Under the pieces are notes generated by a model that searched no databases, was not told the DNA's origin, and was given only the letters and a program-made list of their open reading frames with translations. A DNA stretch of 64,000 nucleotides from Pectobacterium zantedeschiae (GTDB taxonomy: Bacteria; Pseudomonadota; Gammaproteobacteria; Enterobacterales; Enterobacteriaceae), in assembly GCF_004137795.1 (NCBI RefSeq), contig NZ_NWTM01000001.1:919229-983228 (forward strand), written 5' to 3'. The translations under genes were made by a program, and so were the position numbers. This document shows positions 47,530-56,720 of the stretch, piece after piece (position 1 is the first letter of the stretch; every line of letters starts with the position of its first letter).

Positions 47530-49104
47530 ATGATTAGTCGTCACTTATCTATGTTTGTGCTGTCGCTGTGTCTGATGCTTCCCGTTTTGGCACAGGCCGG
47601 GCCCGCAGCCGATTTTACCGCCGCCAGCCGCACGCAGCAGGCAGAGTTACTGCAACAATGGGCCGCTGCGCCGGAGCCCGCACGCTTGCCGTTGCTACAG
47701 GCACTACGCGACGAATCGGTGGTACTCGATCAAAATCAACAGCCGTTTATAGATGTGCAAGGCACGTTAACGCCGCTGGAAGGGCATGCTCAGCCGGTAG
47801 GCGCGACAAAAAAGCTGTTTATGAATAACCGCCTGCGCGTGCTGATTGCCACCGCGTTGGCTTCACACCAGTTAGTCAGTGATGATGTCGCAACGCGTCT
47901 GAATGCGGTGCGGCAATTGCAAGGTGACAGCAGTGCGGAACAACTGCCTCTGTTGGTGCAACGCCTTGGGGTAGAGAAAGATGCGCAGGTGCACGATGCG
48001 CTCAATATCGCTATTGCTACCCGCCAGTTAAGTGATGCCGATCCGCTGGTGCGTCTTGATGCGGTCAAGCGACTAGGGCAGACCGGCGATCCGCAAATGC
48101 AGGCACTGTTACAGCCGTTGACGCAGGTACCGAATGAATCAGATACCGGCGTGCGTGCGGCAGCGCAGGAGAGTCTGGATCAGATTAAACAAAGTTTGAT
48201 CGTCGGCGATCTGTTAGGGCAGGCATTTACCGGACTGTCGCTCGGTTCTATTTTACTGCTGGCTGCGCTGGGTCTGGCGATTACCTACGGATTATTGGGC
48301 GTCATCAACATGGCGCATGGGGAAATGCTGATGCTGGGCGCGTACGCAACCTGGCTGGTGCAGTCGCTGTGCCAGCAGTTTGCGCCCGCCTGGCTGGCGT
48401 ATTATCCGCTGCTGGCGCTTCCGGTCGCCTTCTTTATCACGGCAGGTATCGGCATGGCGTTGGAGCGCACGGTGATTCGCCATCTCTATGGTCGGCCGCT
48501 GGAAACGCTGCTGGCAACCTGGGGTATCAGCCTGATGCTGATCCAACTGGTGCGGATGTTGTTCGGTACCCAAAATCTGGAGGTCGCTAACCCCGCGTGG
48601 CTGTCCGGCGGGCTGCGCCTGTTGCCGAATTTGGTACTACCGTATAACCGTATTGCGGTGATCTTGTTTGTCCTCGGCGTGCTGTTACTCACCTGGCTAT
48701 TACTCAATAAAACACGACTCGGTATGAACGTTCGGGCGGTGACGCAAAACCGGGCGATGGCAGACTGCTGCGGCGTGCCAACCGGACGCGTTGACATGCT
48801 GGCTTTTGGTCTCGGCTCCGGTATTGCGGGTCTGGGCGGTGTGGCGCTGTCGCAATTGGGCAATGTTGGGCCGGAGCTGGGACAGGGTTACATCATCGAC
48901 TCCTTCCTCGTCGTCGTGTTGGGCGGTGTTGGGCAGCTTGCAGGAACGGTGGTGGCTGCATTTAGTCTCGGCATTCTTAACAAAGTGCTGGAGCCGCAGA
49001 TCGGCGCCGTGTTGGGCAAAATCGTCATTCTGGTATTGATCGTACTGTTTATTCAGAAACGGCCACAGGGGCTGTTTGCATTCAAAGGACGGGTGATTGA
49101 CTGA
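47530..49104 (+). CDS. urtB: Urea ABC transporter permease UrtB
   Basis: Inner-membrane permease, 524 residues from ATG 47530 (MISRHLSMFVLSLCLMLPVL), which begins directly with a signal-like segment; in-frame ATGs at 47515 and 47449 are less likely. Residues about 25-220 form the periplasmic, helical-repeat-like N-terminal extension special to UrtB (TRLNAVRQLQGDSSAEQLPL; RLDAVKRLGQTGDPQMQ). From about 225 come the LivH-type membrane segments (LGLAITYGLLGVINMAHGE). The stop overlaps the urtC start by one base (TGATG). Confidence 0.93.
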   Translation: MISRHLSMFVLSLCLMLPVLAQAGPAADFTAASRTQQAELLQQWAAAPEPARLPLLQALRDESVVLDQNQQPFIDVQGTLTPLEGHAQPVGATKKLFMNNRLRVLIATALASHQLVSDDVATRLNAVRQLQGDSSAEQLPLLVQRLGVEKDAQVHDALNIAIATRQLSDADPLVRLDAVKRLGQTGDPQMQALLQPLTQVPNESDTGVRAAAQESLDQIKQSLIVGDLLGQAFTGLSLGSILLLAALGLAITYGLLGVINMAHGEMLMLGAYATWLVQSLCQQFAPAWLAYYPLLALPVAFFITAGIGMALERTVIRHLYGRPLETLLATWGISLMLIQLVRMLFGTQNLEVANPAWLSGGLRLLPNLVLPYNRIAVILFVLGVLLLTWLLLNKTRLGMNVRAVTQNRAMADCCGVPTGRVDMLAFGLGSGIAGLGGVALSQLGNVGPELGQGYIIDSFLVVVLGGVGQLAGTVVAAFSLGILNKVLEPQIGAVLGKIVILVLIVLFIQKRPQGLFAFKGRVID

Positions 49105-50192
49105 TGACGCAACCTATTACGCAGCCCATGACAATAACCCTGACGCAGCGCGCACCGCGACTTATGATTGGCCTTGGTTTGAGCATACTATTGGCCTTGC
49201 TGATACTGCCATTTTTCGCGCTGTTGCCTGCGGAGAATCCGCTGGCTATCTCCACCTATACACTGACGCTGATCGGCAAAATTCTATGCTATGCCATTGT
49301 TGCCGTCGCGTTGGATCTGGTGTGGGGCTACGCCGGATTGCTATCGCTTGGTCACGGCCTGTTTTTTGCGCTGGGTGGCTATGCTATGGGCATGTATCTG
49401 ATGCGGCAGGCCGCTGGCGAGGGGATGCCCGCGTTTATGTCATTCCTGTCGTGGACGGAGCTACCGTGGTTCTGGACCGGTACTCAGTATTTCGCTTGGG
49501 CGCTGTGCCTGATCGTATTGGTGCCGGGCGTACTGGCGTTTGTATTCGGCTGGTTCGCGTTCCGTTCCAAAATTAAGGGCGTCTATTTCTCCATCATGAC
49601 GCAGGCGCTGACCTATGCCGGGATGCTGCTTTTCTTCCGTAATGAAACCGGCTTTGGCGGCAACAACGGATTTACTGGTTTTACCACGTTGCTGGGCTTT
49701 CCCATAACTGCCACCGGTACACGCATCGGGCTGTTTGTTGCCACCGTGCTGTTGCTGACTGCCAGTCTGTTAGTGGGGTTTGCGCTGGCGCGCAGTAAAT
49801 TTGGCCGCGTGTTGACAGCGGTGCGCGATGCGGAAAACCGTCTGATGTTCTGCGGCTACGATCCGAAAGGCTTCAAACTGTTTGTCTGGACGCTTTCTGC
49901 CGTGCTATGTGGGCTGGCGGGTGCGCTGTATGTGCCGCAGGTTGGCATCATCAACCCCAGCGAAATGTCGCCGACCAATTCTATCGAAGCCGCTATTTGG
50001 GTCGCACTGGGCGGACGTGGAACCCTCATCGGGCCGTTGCTCGGTGCGGGAATCGTCAACGGGGCAAAAAGCTGGTTTACCGTGGCTTTTCCCGAATATT
50101 GGCTGTTCTTTTTGGGGCTGATGTTTATTCTCGTCACGCTGTTTTTGCCGCGTGGTGTGATTGGATTGCTGACGAGGAAGAAACATGACTGA
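49104..50192 (+). CDS. urtC: Urea ABC transporter permease UrtC
   Basis: LivM-type inner-membrane permease, 362 residues, with about nine hydrophobic segments. Typical UrtC motifs are GYAGLLSLGHGLFFALGGYA, FFRNETGFGGNNGFTGF and MSPTNSIEAAIWVALGGRGT. The start is fused to the urtB stop (one-base overlap), the end overlaps urtD by 8 bases, so the four transporter genes are translationally coupled. Confidence 0.95.
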   Translation: MTQPITQPMTITLTQRAPRLMIGLGLSILLALLILPFFALLPAENPLAISTYTLTLIGKILCYAIVAVALDLVWGYAGLLSLGHGLFFALGGYAMGMYLMRQAAGEGMPAFMSFLSWTELPWFWTGTQYFAWALCLIVLVPGVLAFVFGWFAFRSKIKGVYFSIMTQALTYAGMLLFFRNETGFGGNNGFTGFTTLLGFPITATGTRIGLFVATVLLLTASLLVGFALARSKFGRVLTAVRDAENRLMFCGYDPKGFKLFVWTLSAVLCGLAGALYVPQVGIINPSEMSPTNSIEAAIWVALGGRGTLIGPLLGAGIVNGAKSWFTVAFPEYWLFFLGLMFILVTLFLPRGVIGLLTRKKHD

Positions 50193-51021
50193 GCCTGTAT
50201 CTGTACCCCTGGTGTCTGCACAGACGGTTTCTTCACCGACCCAGTTTGCTCAGCTACATCCATCGGATCGCCATCGGCACCAGACCGACCCGGTACTGCA
50301 ACTCGACAAGATCAACGTGAGTTTTGATGGTTTCCGAGCGCTGACCGATCTCTCTTTGCAGATTGGCGTGGGGGAATTGCGCTGCATCATTGGACCAAAC
50401 GGTGCAGGGAAAACCACGCTGATGGATGTCATCACCGGCAAAACACGACCGGATAACGGTAAGGTGTTTTACGATCAGTTCACTGACCTCACGACGCTAT
50501 CGCCAGTGGATATTGCCCGTGCGGGAATTGGGCGAAAATTCCAAAAGCCGACCGTGTTTGAAGCGCTGACGGTGTTTGAAAACCTCGAAATTGCGCTGAA
50601 AACCGACAAATCGGTGTGGGCAAGCCTGCGTGCCAGATTGAACGGTGAGCAACGTGACCGGATTGACGACACTCTGGCGCTGTTGCGGCTTGGTCACGAA
50701 CGGCAACGACCCGCAGGGCTGTTGTCGCATGGGCAAAAGCAGTTTCTGGAAATTGGCATGCTGTTGGTTCAGGAACCGCATCTGCTGTTGCTCGATGAAC
50801 CTGCCGCTGGGATGACGGATGCAGAAACCGCCTATACCGCCGAACTGTTCCGCAGTTTGGCTGGTAAGCACTCGTTGATGGTAGTGGAACATGATATGGG
50901 CTTTGTCGAGAGCATTGCTGACCACGTTACGGTGTTGCATCAGGGACAGGTGCTGGCGGAAGGCTCGCTGCGCGAGGTGCAGGCGAATGAGCAGGTCATT
51001 GACGTTTATCTGGGGCGCTAA
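50185..51021 (+). CDS. urtD: Urea ABC transporter ATP-binding protein UrtD
   Basis: Cytoplasmic LivG-type ATPase, 278 residues. Walker A GPNGAGKTT, signature LSHGQKQFLEIGMLL, Walker B LLLLDEPAAGMTDAE and His switch VVEHDMGFV are all intact. An N-terminal extension of about 35 residues (SVPLVSAQTVSSPTQFAQ) precedes the ATPase fold. Starts within the urtC end. Confidence 0.95.
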   Translation: MTEPVSVPLVSAQTVSSPTQFAQLHPSDRHRHQTDPVLQLDKINVSFDGFRALTDLSLQIGVGELRCIIGPNGAGKTTLMDVITGKTRPDNGKVFYDQFTDLTTLSPVDIARAGIGRKFQKPTVFEALTVFENLEIALKTDKSVWASLRARLNGEQRDRIDDTLALLRLGHERQRPAGLLSHGQKQFLEIGMLLVQEPHLLLLDEPAAGMTDAETAYTAELFRSLAGKHSLMVVEHDMGFVESIADHVTVLHQGQVLAEGSLREVQANEQVIDVYLGR

Positions 51022-51022
51022 C

Positions 51023-51721
51023 ATGTTAGAGATTTCAGAACTGAATCAATATTATGGCGGTAGTCACATTCTGCGCGGCTTATCTTTTGAGGTAAACCCC
51101 GGCGAAATTACCTGCCTGTTAGGGCGCAATGGCGTGGGGAAAACTACGCTGCTGAAATGTTTGATGGGGCTGATTCCGGCGAAGTCTGGCACGATTCGCT
51201 GGCAAGGCGAAGCTATCAATGTGCGCAAGCCCTATCAGCGTGTGCAATCTGGCATTGCCTATGTGCCACAGGGACGAGAGATTTTTCCTCGCCTGACGGT
51301 GGAGGAGAATCTGCTAATGGGGCTATCACGTTTTCCGGGCAAACAGGCGCGACAGGTACCGGAGGAGATCTACCAGCTTTTTCCCGTGTTGGATGAAATG
51401 AAACAGCGGCGCGGTGGCGATTTGTCCGGCGGCCAACAGCAGCAGTTAGCGATTGGGCGGGCGCTGGCCTGTAAACCACAGTTGCTGATTCTGGATGAAC
51501 CGACAGAAGGCATACAGCCGTCGGTGATCAAAGAGATTGGCGCGGTGATTCGCCAACTGGCGCAGCGTGGCGATATGGCGATTCTGCTGGTTGAGCAGTT
51601 TTACGACTTCGCCGCCGAACTGGCAGATAGCTATCTGGTGATGTCACGCGGGGAAATCATACAGCGCGGGCGAGGTGAAACGATGGAGCAAGACGGCGTA
51701 AGGGGACTGGTCGCGATTTAA
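51023..51721 (+). CDS. urtE: Urea ABC transporter ATP-binding protein UrtE
   Basis: LivF-type ATPase, 232 residues from ATG 51023 (MLEISELNQYYGGSHILRGL), one base after the urtD stop. The open frame extends upstream inside urtD but those codons are not used. Walker A GRNGVGKTT, signature LSGGQQQQLAIGRAL, Walker B LLILDEPTEGIQPSV. The TEGIQPS motif is typical of UrtE. Last gene of the operon. Confidence 0.95.
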   Translation: MLEISELNQYYGGSHILRGLSFEVNPGEITCLLGRNGVGKTTLLKCLMGLIPAKSGTIRWQGEAINVRKPYQRVQSGIAYVPQGREIFPRLTVEENLLMGLSRFPGKQARQVPEEIYQLFPVLDEMKQRRGGDLSGGQQQQLAIGRALACKPQLLILDEPTEGIQPSVIKEIGAVIRQLAQRGDMAILLVEQFYDFAAELADSYLVMSRGEIIQRGRGETMEQDGVRGLVAI

Positions 51722-51752
51722 CCGCGTTATTCAAGTTGAAGCCAATTTAACC

Positions 51753-52028
51753 TTGGCTGACAATCAAGAATTTATCTATGCAAGTTATTATGTTAAAGAT
51801 GATAGGAGATCGGTATGCGGTTGGATACTTGGCGTTCAAAATGAAATTGATGACGCATGCATGTGGTATTTAGATAAACAAGCAGGTGATGTTATTTACT
51901 ATAAAAAATTTGGTGAGTATTTTTATGCTACTTCATTAAATGATGGAGATAATAAAGATAACCGTCGCAAAACGGCTTGTTGGCACAAGGGAAACGTAGT
52001 AAGCCAAGCATTCTTTAAGCTGAGATAA
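51753..52028 (+). CDS. Hypothetical AT-rich small protein or gene fragment
   Basis: 91 residues counted from TTG 51753; there is no ATG and no clear ribosome site. The same frame stays open upstream into the urtE end (RVIQVEANLTLADNQEF), so it may be the 3' part of a longer lost gene. The content is rich in Tyr, Asp, Lys and Trp (FIYASYYVKDDRRSVCGWIL; CMWYLDKQAGDVIYYKKFGE). Lower GC than its neighbours suggests transfer. No family recognised. Confidence 0.4.
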   Translation: MADNQEFIYASYYVKDDRRSVCGWILGVQNEIDDACMWYLDKQAGDVIYYKKFGEYFYATSLNDGDNKDNRRKTACWHKGNVVSQAFFKLR

Positions 52029-52094
52029 ATATAGCGGGTCAAGATTAGATCTGAGTTATCTTTACCAAGATATATATCTGTAATGTCGTTAATC

Positions 52095-52142
52095 AGGCAG
52101 CCGAGATAAGAATAGAACGCTGAAAATTCTATCTGGCTGCCT
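52095..52142. repeat. Imperfect inverted repeat between convergent genes
   Basis: AGGCAGCC (52095-52102) pairs with GGCTGCCT (52135-52142), with further inner pairing (AGAATAGAA / TTCTAT). No T-run follows on either strand. It could be a terminator-like or REP-like element at the end of the convergent ATPase gene. Confidence 0.45.
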
Positions 52143-52194
52143 GGTGTCGATAACTGTTAAGGTCGTTGTTATGTTGAGATTTCAGTTGAATGTC

Positions 52195-53019
52195 TCACAG
52201 CACCTTATTCAAAAAGTTGATCGTCCGCGGATGGCGGGGATGGTTTAACACCTGCCAGGAATCACCGCTTTCGACAATCTTGCCATCCACCATAAACACC
52301 ACGCGGTCGGCTACTTCACGGGCGAAACCGATTTCATGTGTGACGACGACCAATGTCACGCCGGAGCGGGCGAGCGATTTGATCACATCCAGTACCTCAC
52401 CGACCAATTCGGGATCGAGTGCGGACGTTGGTTCATCAAATAACATCACTTTCGGCTTGAGCGCTAGCGCACGGGCAATCGCGACGCGTTGCTGTTGGCC
52501 ACCGGAAAGATGGCGAGGATAAGACTGTGCTTTATGGCGCAGACCGACGCTTTCAAGCAGGGTAAAGGCGATATCTTCCGCCTCCTGCCGTGAATACAGT
52601 TTATGCGCCAGTGGAGCTTCAATGATGTTTTCCAATACGGAAAGGTGAGGGAACAGATTGAAATTTTGGAACACATAGCCGACGTTGATACGCTGACGCA
52701 ACACGTCTTTTTCTTTCAATTCATAGAGCGTATTCCCTTTGCGTCGATAACCGATATAGTCGCCGTCGATGCGGATAAAGCCTTCGTCCACGCGTTCAAG
52801 ATGATTAATCGTACGCAGCAACGTGGATTTCCCCGAACCAGATGGACCAAGGATCACTGTGACGGAACCCGGCGCTAGCGTCATATTGATATCCTCCAGC
52901 GCTTTATGCTGACCAAAATGTTTCGCGACATTGCGGATTTCGATCAACCCGCGGGCGTTTTCTGCCTGTGGCTGCGCGGTGGTTCGGGCGTGAGCAAAAT
53001 AATCGATAGCTTCGGACAT
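52195..53019 (-). CDS. Amino-acid type ABC transporter ATP-binding protein
   Basis: Cytoplasmic ATPase of the GlnQ/HisP/TcyN class, 274 residues. Walker [10 protein letters not shown], the polar-amino-acid family signature [19 protein letters not shown], Walker [15 protein letters not shown] and the switch His in [12 protein letters not shown]. An N-terminal extension of about 25 residues ([17 protein letters not shown]). Together with the permease and the two binding proteins upstream it forms an importer; the neighbours point to S-substituted cysteine derivatives (inference). Confidence 0.92.
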   Translation of the reverse strand: MSEAIDYFAHARTTAQPQAENARGLIEIRNVAKHFGQHKALEDINMTLAPGSVTVILGPSGSGKSTLLRTINHLERVDEGFIRIDGDYIGYRRKGNTLYELKEKDVLRQRINVGYVFQNFNLFPHLSVLENIIEAPLAHKLYSRQEAEDIAFTLLESVGLRHKAQSYPRHLSGGQQQRVAIARALALKPKVMLFDEPTSALDPELVGEVLDVIKSLARSGVTLVVVTHEIGFAREVADRVVFMVDGKIVESGDSWQVLNHPRHPRTINFLNKVL

Positions 53020-53041
53020 AGTGAATCTCCAAAAGTTGGGG

Positions 53042-53998
53042 TTAACGTGCGCGCTTGCGTGTCAGGAAACGGAAGAGTCTCTGGCGCGGCGTTAGCGGCA
53101 TTTCACGTACCGCACCGCGGGATACATAGCGTTCCACGTAGTATTGGACGATGGATAGCACCGTGGTAATCAGCAGATACCAGATGGTCGCGACCATGAG
53201 CAGCGGAATAACCTGCTGCGTACGGTTGTAGATGACCTGAACGGTGTAAAACAGCTCCGGCAGCGCCAGCACATAGACAATCGAGGTGCCTTTAGCGAGG
53301 CTGATAATCTCGTTAAAACCGGTCGGGAGAATCGAACGCAGCGCTTGCGGCAAAATGATGCGTACCGTGCGGCGTCCGCCGGGCAGACCGAGTGCAGCGG
53401 AGGCTTCAAACTGACCTGCGTCCACGCCAAGAATACCGCCGCGAATAATTTCCGCCGTATACGCGGATTGCACCAGTGTTAGGCCAAGCACGGCGACGGA
53501 AAATTGATCCAGTAAATCAATCGTCGGATAGCGCAGAAAGACGATAGAGGTGAACGGTACACCCAGCGCCAGCTCGTCATAGAGATACGAAAAGTTATAG
53601 AGGATGATCAACACCAGAATCAGCGGTAGCGATCGAAACAGCCAGATATACAACCATGACAGAGTAGATAACAGATAAGACGGCGACAGCCGGGCCAGCG
53701 CCAGCGCAGTACCGAAAAAAATACTGAATAGCGTGCCAAGCGCGGTCAACAGTAGCGTCTGCCCCAACCCGGCAAGGATGACCGGGTTAAAAAACCACTC
53801 GGCAAAAACCGCCCACTCCCAGCGCGGGTTCAGTGCGATGGACTGAATAATCCCGGCAAAAATAAACAGTGAAAATAGTGCACCAGCAAAGCGAAAAGGG
53901 TAGCGCGCTGGAACAATGTTTAACGGCGGTTCCTGCGCCTGGCTCAGCGGTGGTTGCTGAGAAGACGTTTGTAGAGATTGCGTCATGATCGATACCAT
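53042..53998 (-). CDS. Amino-acid type ABC transporter permease
   Basis: Inner-membrane permease of the HisM/GlnP class, 318 residues (314 if ATG 53986, MTQSLQTSS, is used). The polar N-terminus of about 35 residues precedes five to six hydrophobic segments. The cytoplasmic EAA loop is [20 protein letters not shown]. Only one permease gene is present, so the channel is probably a homodimer, as in the YxeN-type systems. It lies 22 bases before the ATPase gene. Confidence 0.9.
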   Translation of the reverse strand: MVSIMTQSLQTSSQQPPLSQAQEPPLNIVPARYPFRFAGALFSLFIFAGIIQSIALNPRWEWAVFAEWFFNPVILAGLGQTLLLTALGTLFSIFFGTALALARLSPSYLLSTLSWLYIWLFRSLPLILVLIILYNFSYLYDELALGVPFTSIVFLRYPTIDLLDQFSVAVLGLTLVQSAYTAEIIRGGILGVDAGQFEASAALGLPGGRRTVRIILPQALRSILPTGFNEIISLAKGTSIVYVLALPELFYTVQVIYNRTQQVIPLLMVATIWYLLITTVLSIVQYYVERYVSRGAVREMPLTPRQRLFRFLTRKRAR

Positions 53999-54061
53999 TT
54001 GGAGATGAGGCTGAAAAATGTCGTTTTGTTAATGCATAGGGTTATTGCCAGTGCGTAAGGG

Positions 54062-54616
54062 TCAACACACTTTCAAATGGCGGGTGATCAGCTCGACTTC
54101 TGTTTGCCGTGCAACCCGTGGTGTCGCCGTTTCGAATAGCGCTTTCTTAAACGGTAAACGCCCGTCGTATGGCGGAAGGCTATAGGTCACGGGATCGACG
54201 GTGGTATCGAACTGAGGGGTATAACCGTGGCTCAGGTATAAGCGCACCGCTTCAGGCTGACGGAAGCCTGTGGTTAGGAAAAAGTGCTGATAGCCTAATC
54301 GCCTGGCGTGTTGCTCCAGCTCTTGCATCACTTTCCCAGCCAGCCCCTGACGGCGTAGTGAGTTATCCGTCCATACCCGCTTAATTTCGGCCGTGGTGTT
54401 GTCGTAGCGTTTAAACGCCCCCGTTGCGATGGGGATACCTTGACGCAGCAGCGCAATAAAAATGCCGTGTGGCTGCTGGTAGATTCCCGGCGGATCGCTT
54501 TCCCTCTCACCGAAAAAATCGCCATATCGCTGCTCATATTCTGCGAACAGGCCATCGATAATGGGTGCCACGATAGGATCTTCGGGCTGGGTAACAATAA
54601 AGATATCGTTGGACAT
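54062..54616 (-). CDS. GNAT family N-acetyltransferase
   Basis: 184 residues from ATG 54616 (MSNDIFIVTQPEDP), preceded by AGGAG; a longer open frame to 54751 is not used. The acetyl-CoA motif is VWTDNSLRRQGLAGKVMQEL (R/Q-x-x-G-x-A/G), with the substrate-side strands AFKRYDNTTAEIKR and C-terminal HFFLTTGFRQPEAVRLYLSH. Position between the binding protein and permease genes matches YxeL/YtmI-type acetyltransferases that N-acetylate S-substituted cysteines before oxidative cleavage. The function is inferred from context. Confidence 0.85.
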   Translation of the reverse strand: MSNDIFIVTQPEDPIVAPIIDGLFAEYEQRYGDFFGERESDPPGIYQQPHGIFIALLRQGIPIATGAFKRYDNTTAEIKRVWTDNSLRRQGLAGKVMQELEQHARRLGYQHFFLTTGFRQPEAVRLYLSHGYTPQFDTTVDPVTYSLPPYDGRLPFKKALFETATPRVARQTEVELITRHLKVC

Positions 54617-54701
54617 TGAATGCTCCTGATTCATTAGGGGATACGGGCTATCGGTAACCATAGCGTTTCGCTTATAGCGCCCCGATAGCCATAGGACGGG
54701 A

Positions 54702-55685
54702 TTAATCGCCCAGCCCCGGCGGATTGATTTCTGAACGGTCGATACGCTCAATACTTTCTCCCCAGCGGTTCAGCACCTTGTCGTATTCACCGCTTTTAAT
54801 CACGCCGTTAAGCGCCGTATTAATTGGCTGTACCAATCCGCTGCCTTTGCGCGTTGTGACCGCGATATGTGCGACGTTGGGATAACCGCCGTTTACCGTA
54901 CCGACATGCTTAACCTTGCCCGTCAGCTCTGCCTTGTAGGCGCCGATCACGTTTGGACCGAAATAGGCATCAGAACGACCGGATTGTAGACTCAGGTTGG
55001 CAGCCGCATCGTCCGTGACATAAATTGGCTGGAAGGCGGGTAGACCGTTGGCGCGATTCTGTTTATCCCATGCCAGCAATACCGCCTCCTGATTGGTGCC
55101 GGAACCGACAATAATCTTCAATCCAGCAATGTCTTTCGCTTCCTTAATAGACTGAATTTTACTGGTGGATTTCACATAGAAACCGAGTGAATCAATGCGG
55201 TAGGTAGCGAAGTCGAACTTTTCTTTACGTTCTTTGGTGACGGTAATATTGATGATGGCGGCATCATATTTGCCGGATGCCACACCGAGTGGCCAGTCTT
55301 CCCATGAGGTAGGAACGATGTTCAGTTCCAGCCCGAGGCTGTCTGCTACCAGACGGGCGATATCTGGTTCGCTGCCTACCACCGTTTTGTTGTCGTCAGC
55401 CAGAAATGCCAGCGGCGGTGACGAGCCCAACGCGGCAATCGCGACGGTAAATTTTCCCGGCGTGACAAATTTAAAATCAGTCGGAATCTGTGCGATAGCG
55501 TCCGCATTCTTCGGCGCATGGATCGGCTGCTGATTGGCCTTCAGGTCGATAGCCGCCTGCGCGCCAGCTGTTACGGACAGCGTGCCGAGCAGCAGCGATC
55601 CCGTCAGTAGCCTTGTAAGACGCGAAGGGCGCACGCGAGATGTCACGGCCAAATGTGCGATGGTGGAAGCGATCTTTTTTTGCAT
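54702..55685 (-). CDS. Amino-acid ABC transporter substrate-binding protein 1
   Basis: Periplasmic family 3 binding protein, 327 residues. A long signal peptide with a charged stretch ends near residue 44 (LLLGTLSVTAGAQA). Typical features are FTVAIAALGSSPPLAFLADD, VVGSEPDIARLVADSLGLEL, KYDAAIINITVTKERKEKFD and VGSGTNQEAVL. It is a paralogue of the next gene (roughly same length and strongly similar throughout). Two receptors for one transporter suggest a set of related ligands. Confidence 0.92.
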   Translation of the reverse strand: MQKKIASTIAHLAVTSRVRPSRLTRLLTGSLLLGTLSVTAGAQAAIDLKANQQPIHAPKNADAIAQIPTDFKFVTPGKFTVAIAALGSSPPLAFLADDNKTVVGSEPDIARLVADSLGLELNIVPTSWEDWPLGVASGKYDAAIINITVTKERKEKFDFATYRIDSLGFYVKSTSKIQSIKEAKDIAGLKIIVGSGTNQEAVLLAWDKQNRANGLPAFQPIYVTDDAAANLSLQSGRSDAYFGPNVIGAYKAELTGKVKHVGTVNGGYPNVAHIAVTTRKGSGLVQPINTALNGVIKSGEYDKVLNRWGESIERIDRSEINPPGLGD

Positions 55686-55759
55686 TTATCTTTCCCTTGC
55701 AGGTTATTGTAGTGACATTGTCACTTTTAGGTGGGGTCACTTTTAAAGTTATGCCACTT

Positions 55760-56698
55760 TTATTCATCACCGATACCCGGCGGACTCACCACAGACTGCG
55801 TGATCTTTTCATCATCTTCACCCCAGCGATCCAGCACCTGCGCATAGCTGCCGTTGTGGATCGAGCCATTGATGGCGGTGCTGATTGGCTGCGCCAGACC
55901 GTTGCCTTTCTGCGTGGTGACCGCGACATAAGCAACCGTCGGGCCTTTGCCCACCATGCGAGTTTTTCCCGTTAACGCCGCTTTATAAGCGCCGATGGAG
56001 TGCGGACCAAAAAATGCATCGACACGGCCGGACTGGATGCTCAGATTGGCGGCAGCATCGTCGGTGACGTAGACAGGCTGTACGGGAGTAAGACCGTTGG
56101 CGCGGTTTTGTCGATCCCAGCCCAGTAGAATGTTTTCCTGATTGGTGCCGGAACCGACAATAACTTTCAGTCCCGCCACGTCTTCCGGCTTGTTAATCGA
56201 CGTAATCTTACTGGTCGATTTCACATAGAAACCCAGCGTATCAATGCGGTACGTGGCGAAATCGAACTTCTCTTTGCGCAGTTTCGTCACGGCGATATTA
56301 AAAATAGCGGCGTCGTATTTCCCCGCCGTGATGCCCAATGGCCAGTCCTCCCAGGAAGCAGGCACCAGCTTCAACTCAAGCCCGAGACTGTCCGCCACCA
56401 GCCGTGCGATGTCGGCATCGCTACCAACAACCGTTTTGTTGTCGTCAGCCAGCAGCGACAGAGGCGGGGAGCTGAGCGACGAGACGGCAATCGTCAGCTT
56501 ACCCGGCGTCACGAATTTGAAATTAGCCGGAATTTGCGTGATAGCTTCTGCGTTTTTCCCCGTACGAATGGGAATCTGGTTTGCTTTGAGATCAATACGA
56601 CTGACGAATCCTGCATCTTGCGCCTGCACGTTTGCCACCAGCGTTGCGCCCAACAGCGTCGCCAGACCGGTCACAGTGATAAAAGGGATATGCTTCAC
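55760..56698 (-). CDS. Amino-acid ABC transporter substrate-binding protein 2
   Basis: 312 residues from GTG 56698 (behind AGGAG). Signal peptide to about residue 26 (LATLLGATLVANVQAQ). Shares nearly every motif with binding protein 1 (VVGSDADIARLVADSLGLEL; KYDAAIFNIAVTKLRKEKFD; VGSGTNQENILLGWDRQNRA), so the pair arose by tandem duplication. It follows the monooxygenase gene by 22 bases, in the same operon. Confidence 0.92.
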   Translation of the reverse strand: MKHIPFITVTGLATLLGATLVANVQAQDAGFVSRIDLKANQIPIRTGKNAEAITQIPANFKFVTPGKLTIAVSSLSSPPLSLLADDNKTVVGSDADIARLVADSLGLELKLVPASWEDWPLGITAGKYDAAIFNIAVTKLRKEKFDFATYRIDTLGFYVKSTSKITSINKPEDVAGLKVIVGSGTNQENILLGWDRQNRANGLTPVQPVYVTDDAAANLSIQSGRVDAFFGPHSIGAYKAALTGKTRMVGKGPTVAYVAVTTQKGNGLAQPISTAINGSIHNGSYAQVLDRWGEDDEKITQSVVSPPGIGDE

Positions 56699-56720
56699 GG
56701 CGAATCTCCTGTGGCACGAA

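Noticed and set aside
50891..51022. Upstream extension of urtE inside urtD
   Set aside because: The canonical UrtE start MLEISELNQYYGG is at 51023, one base after the urtD stop.
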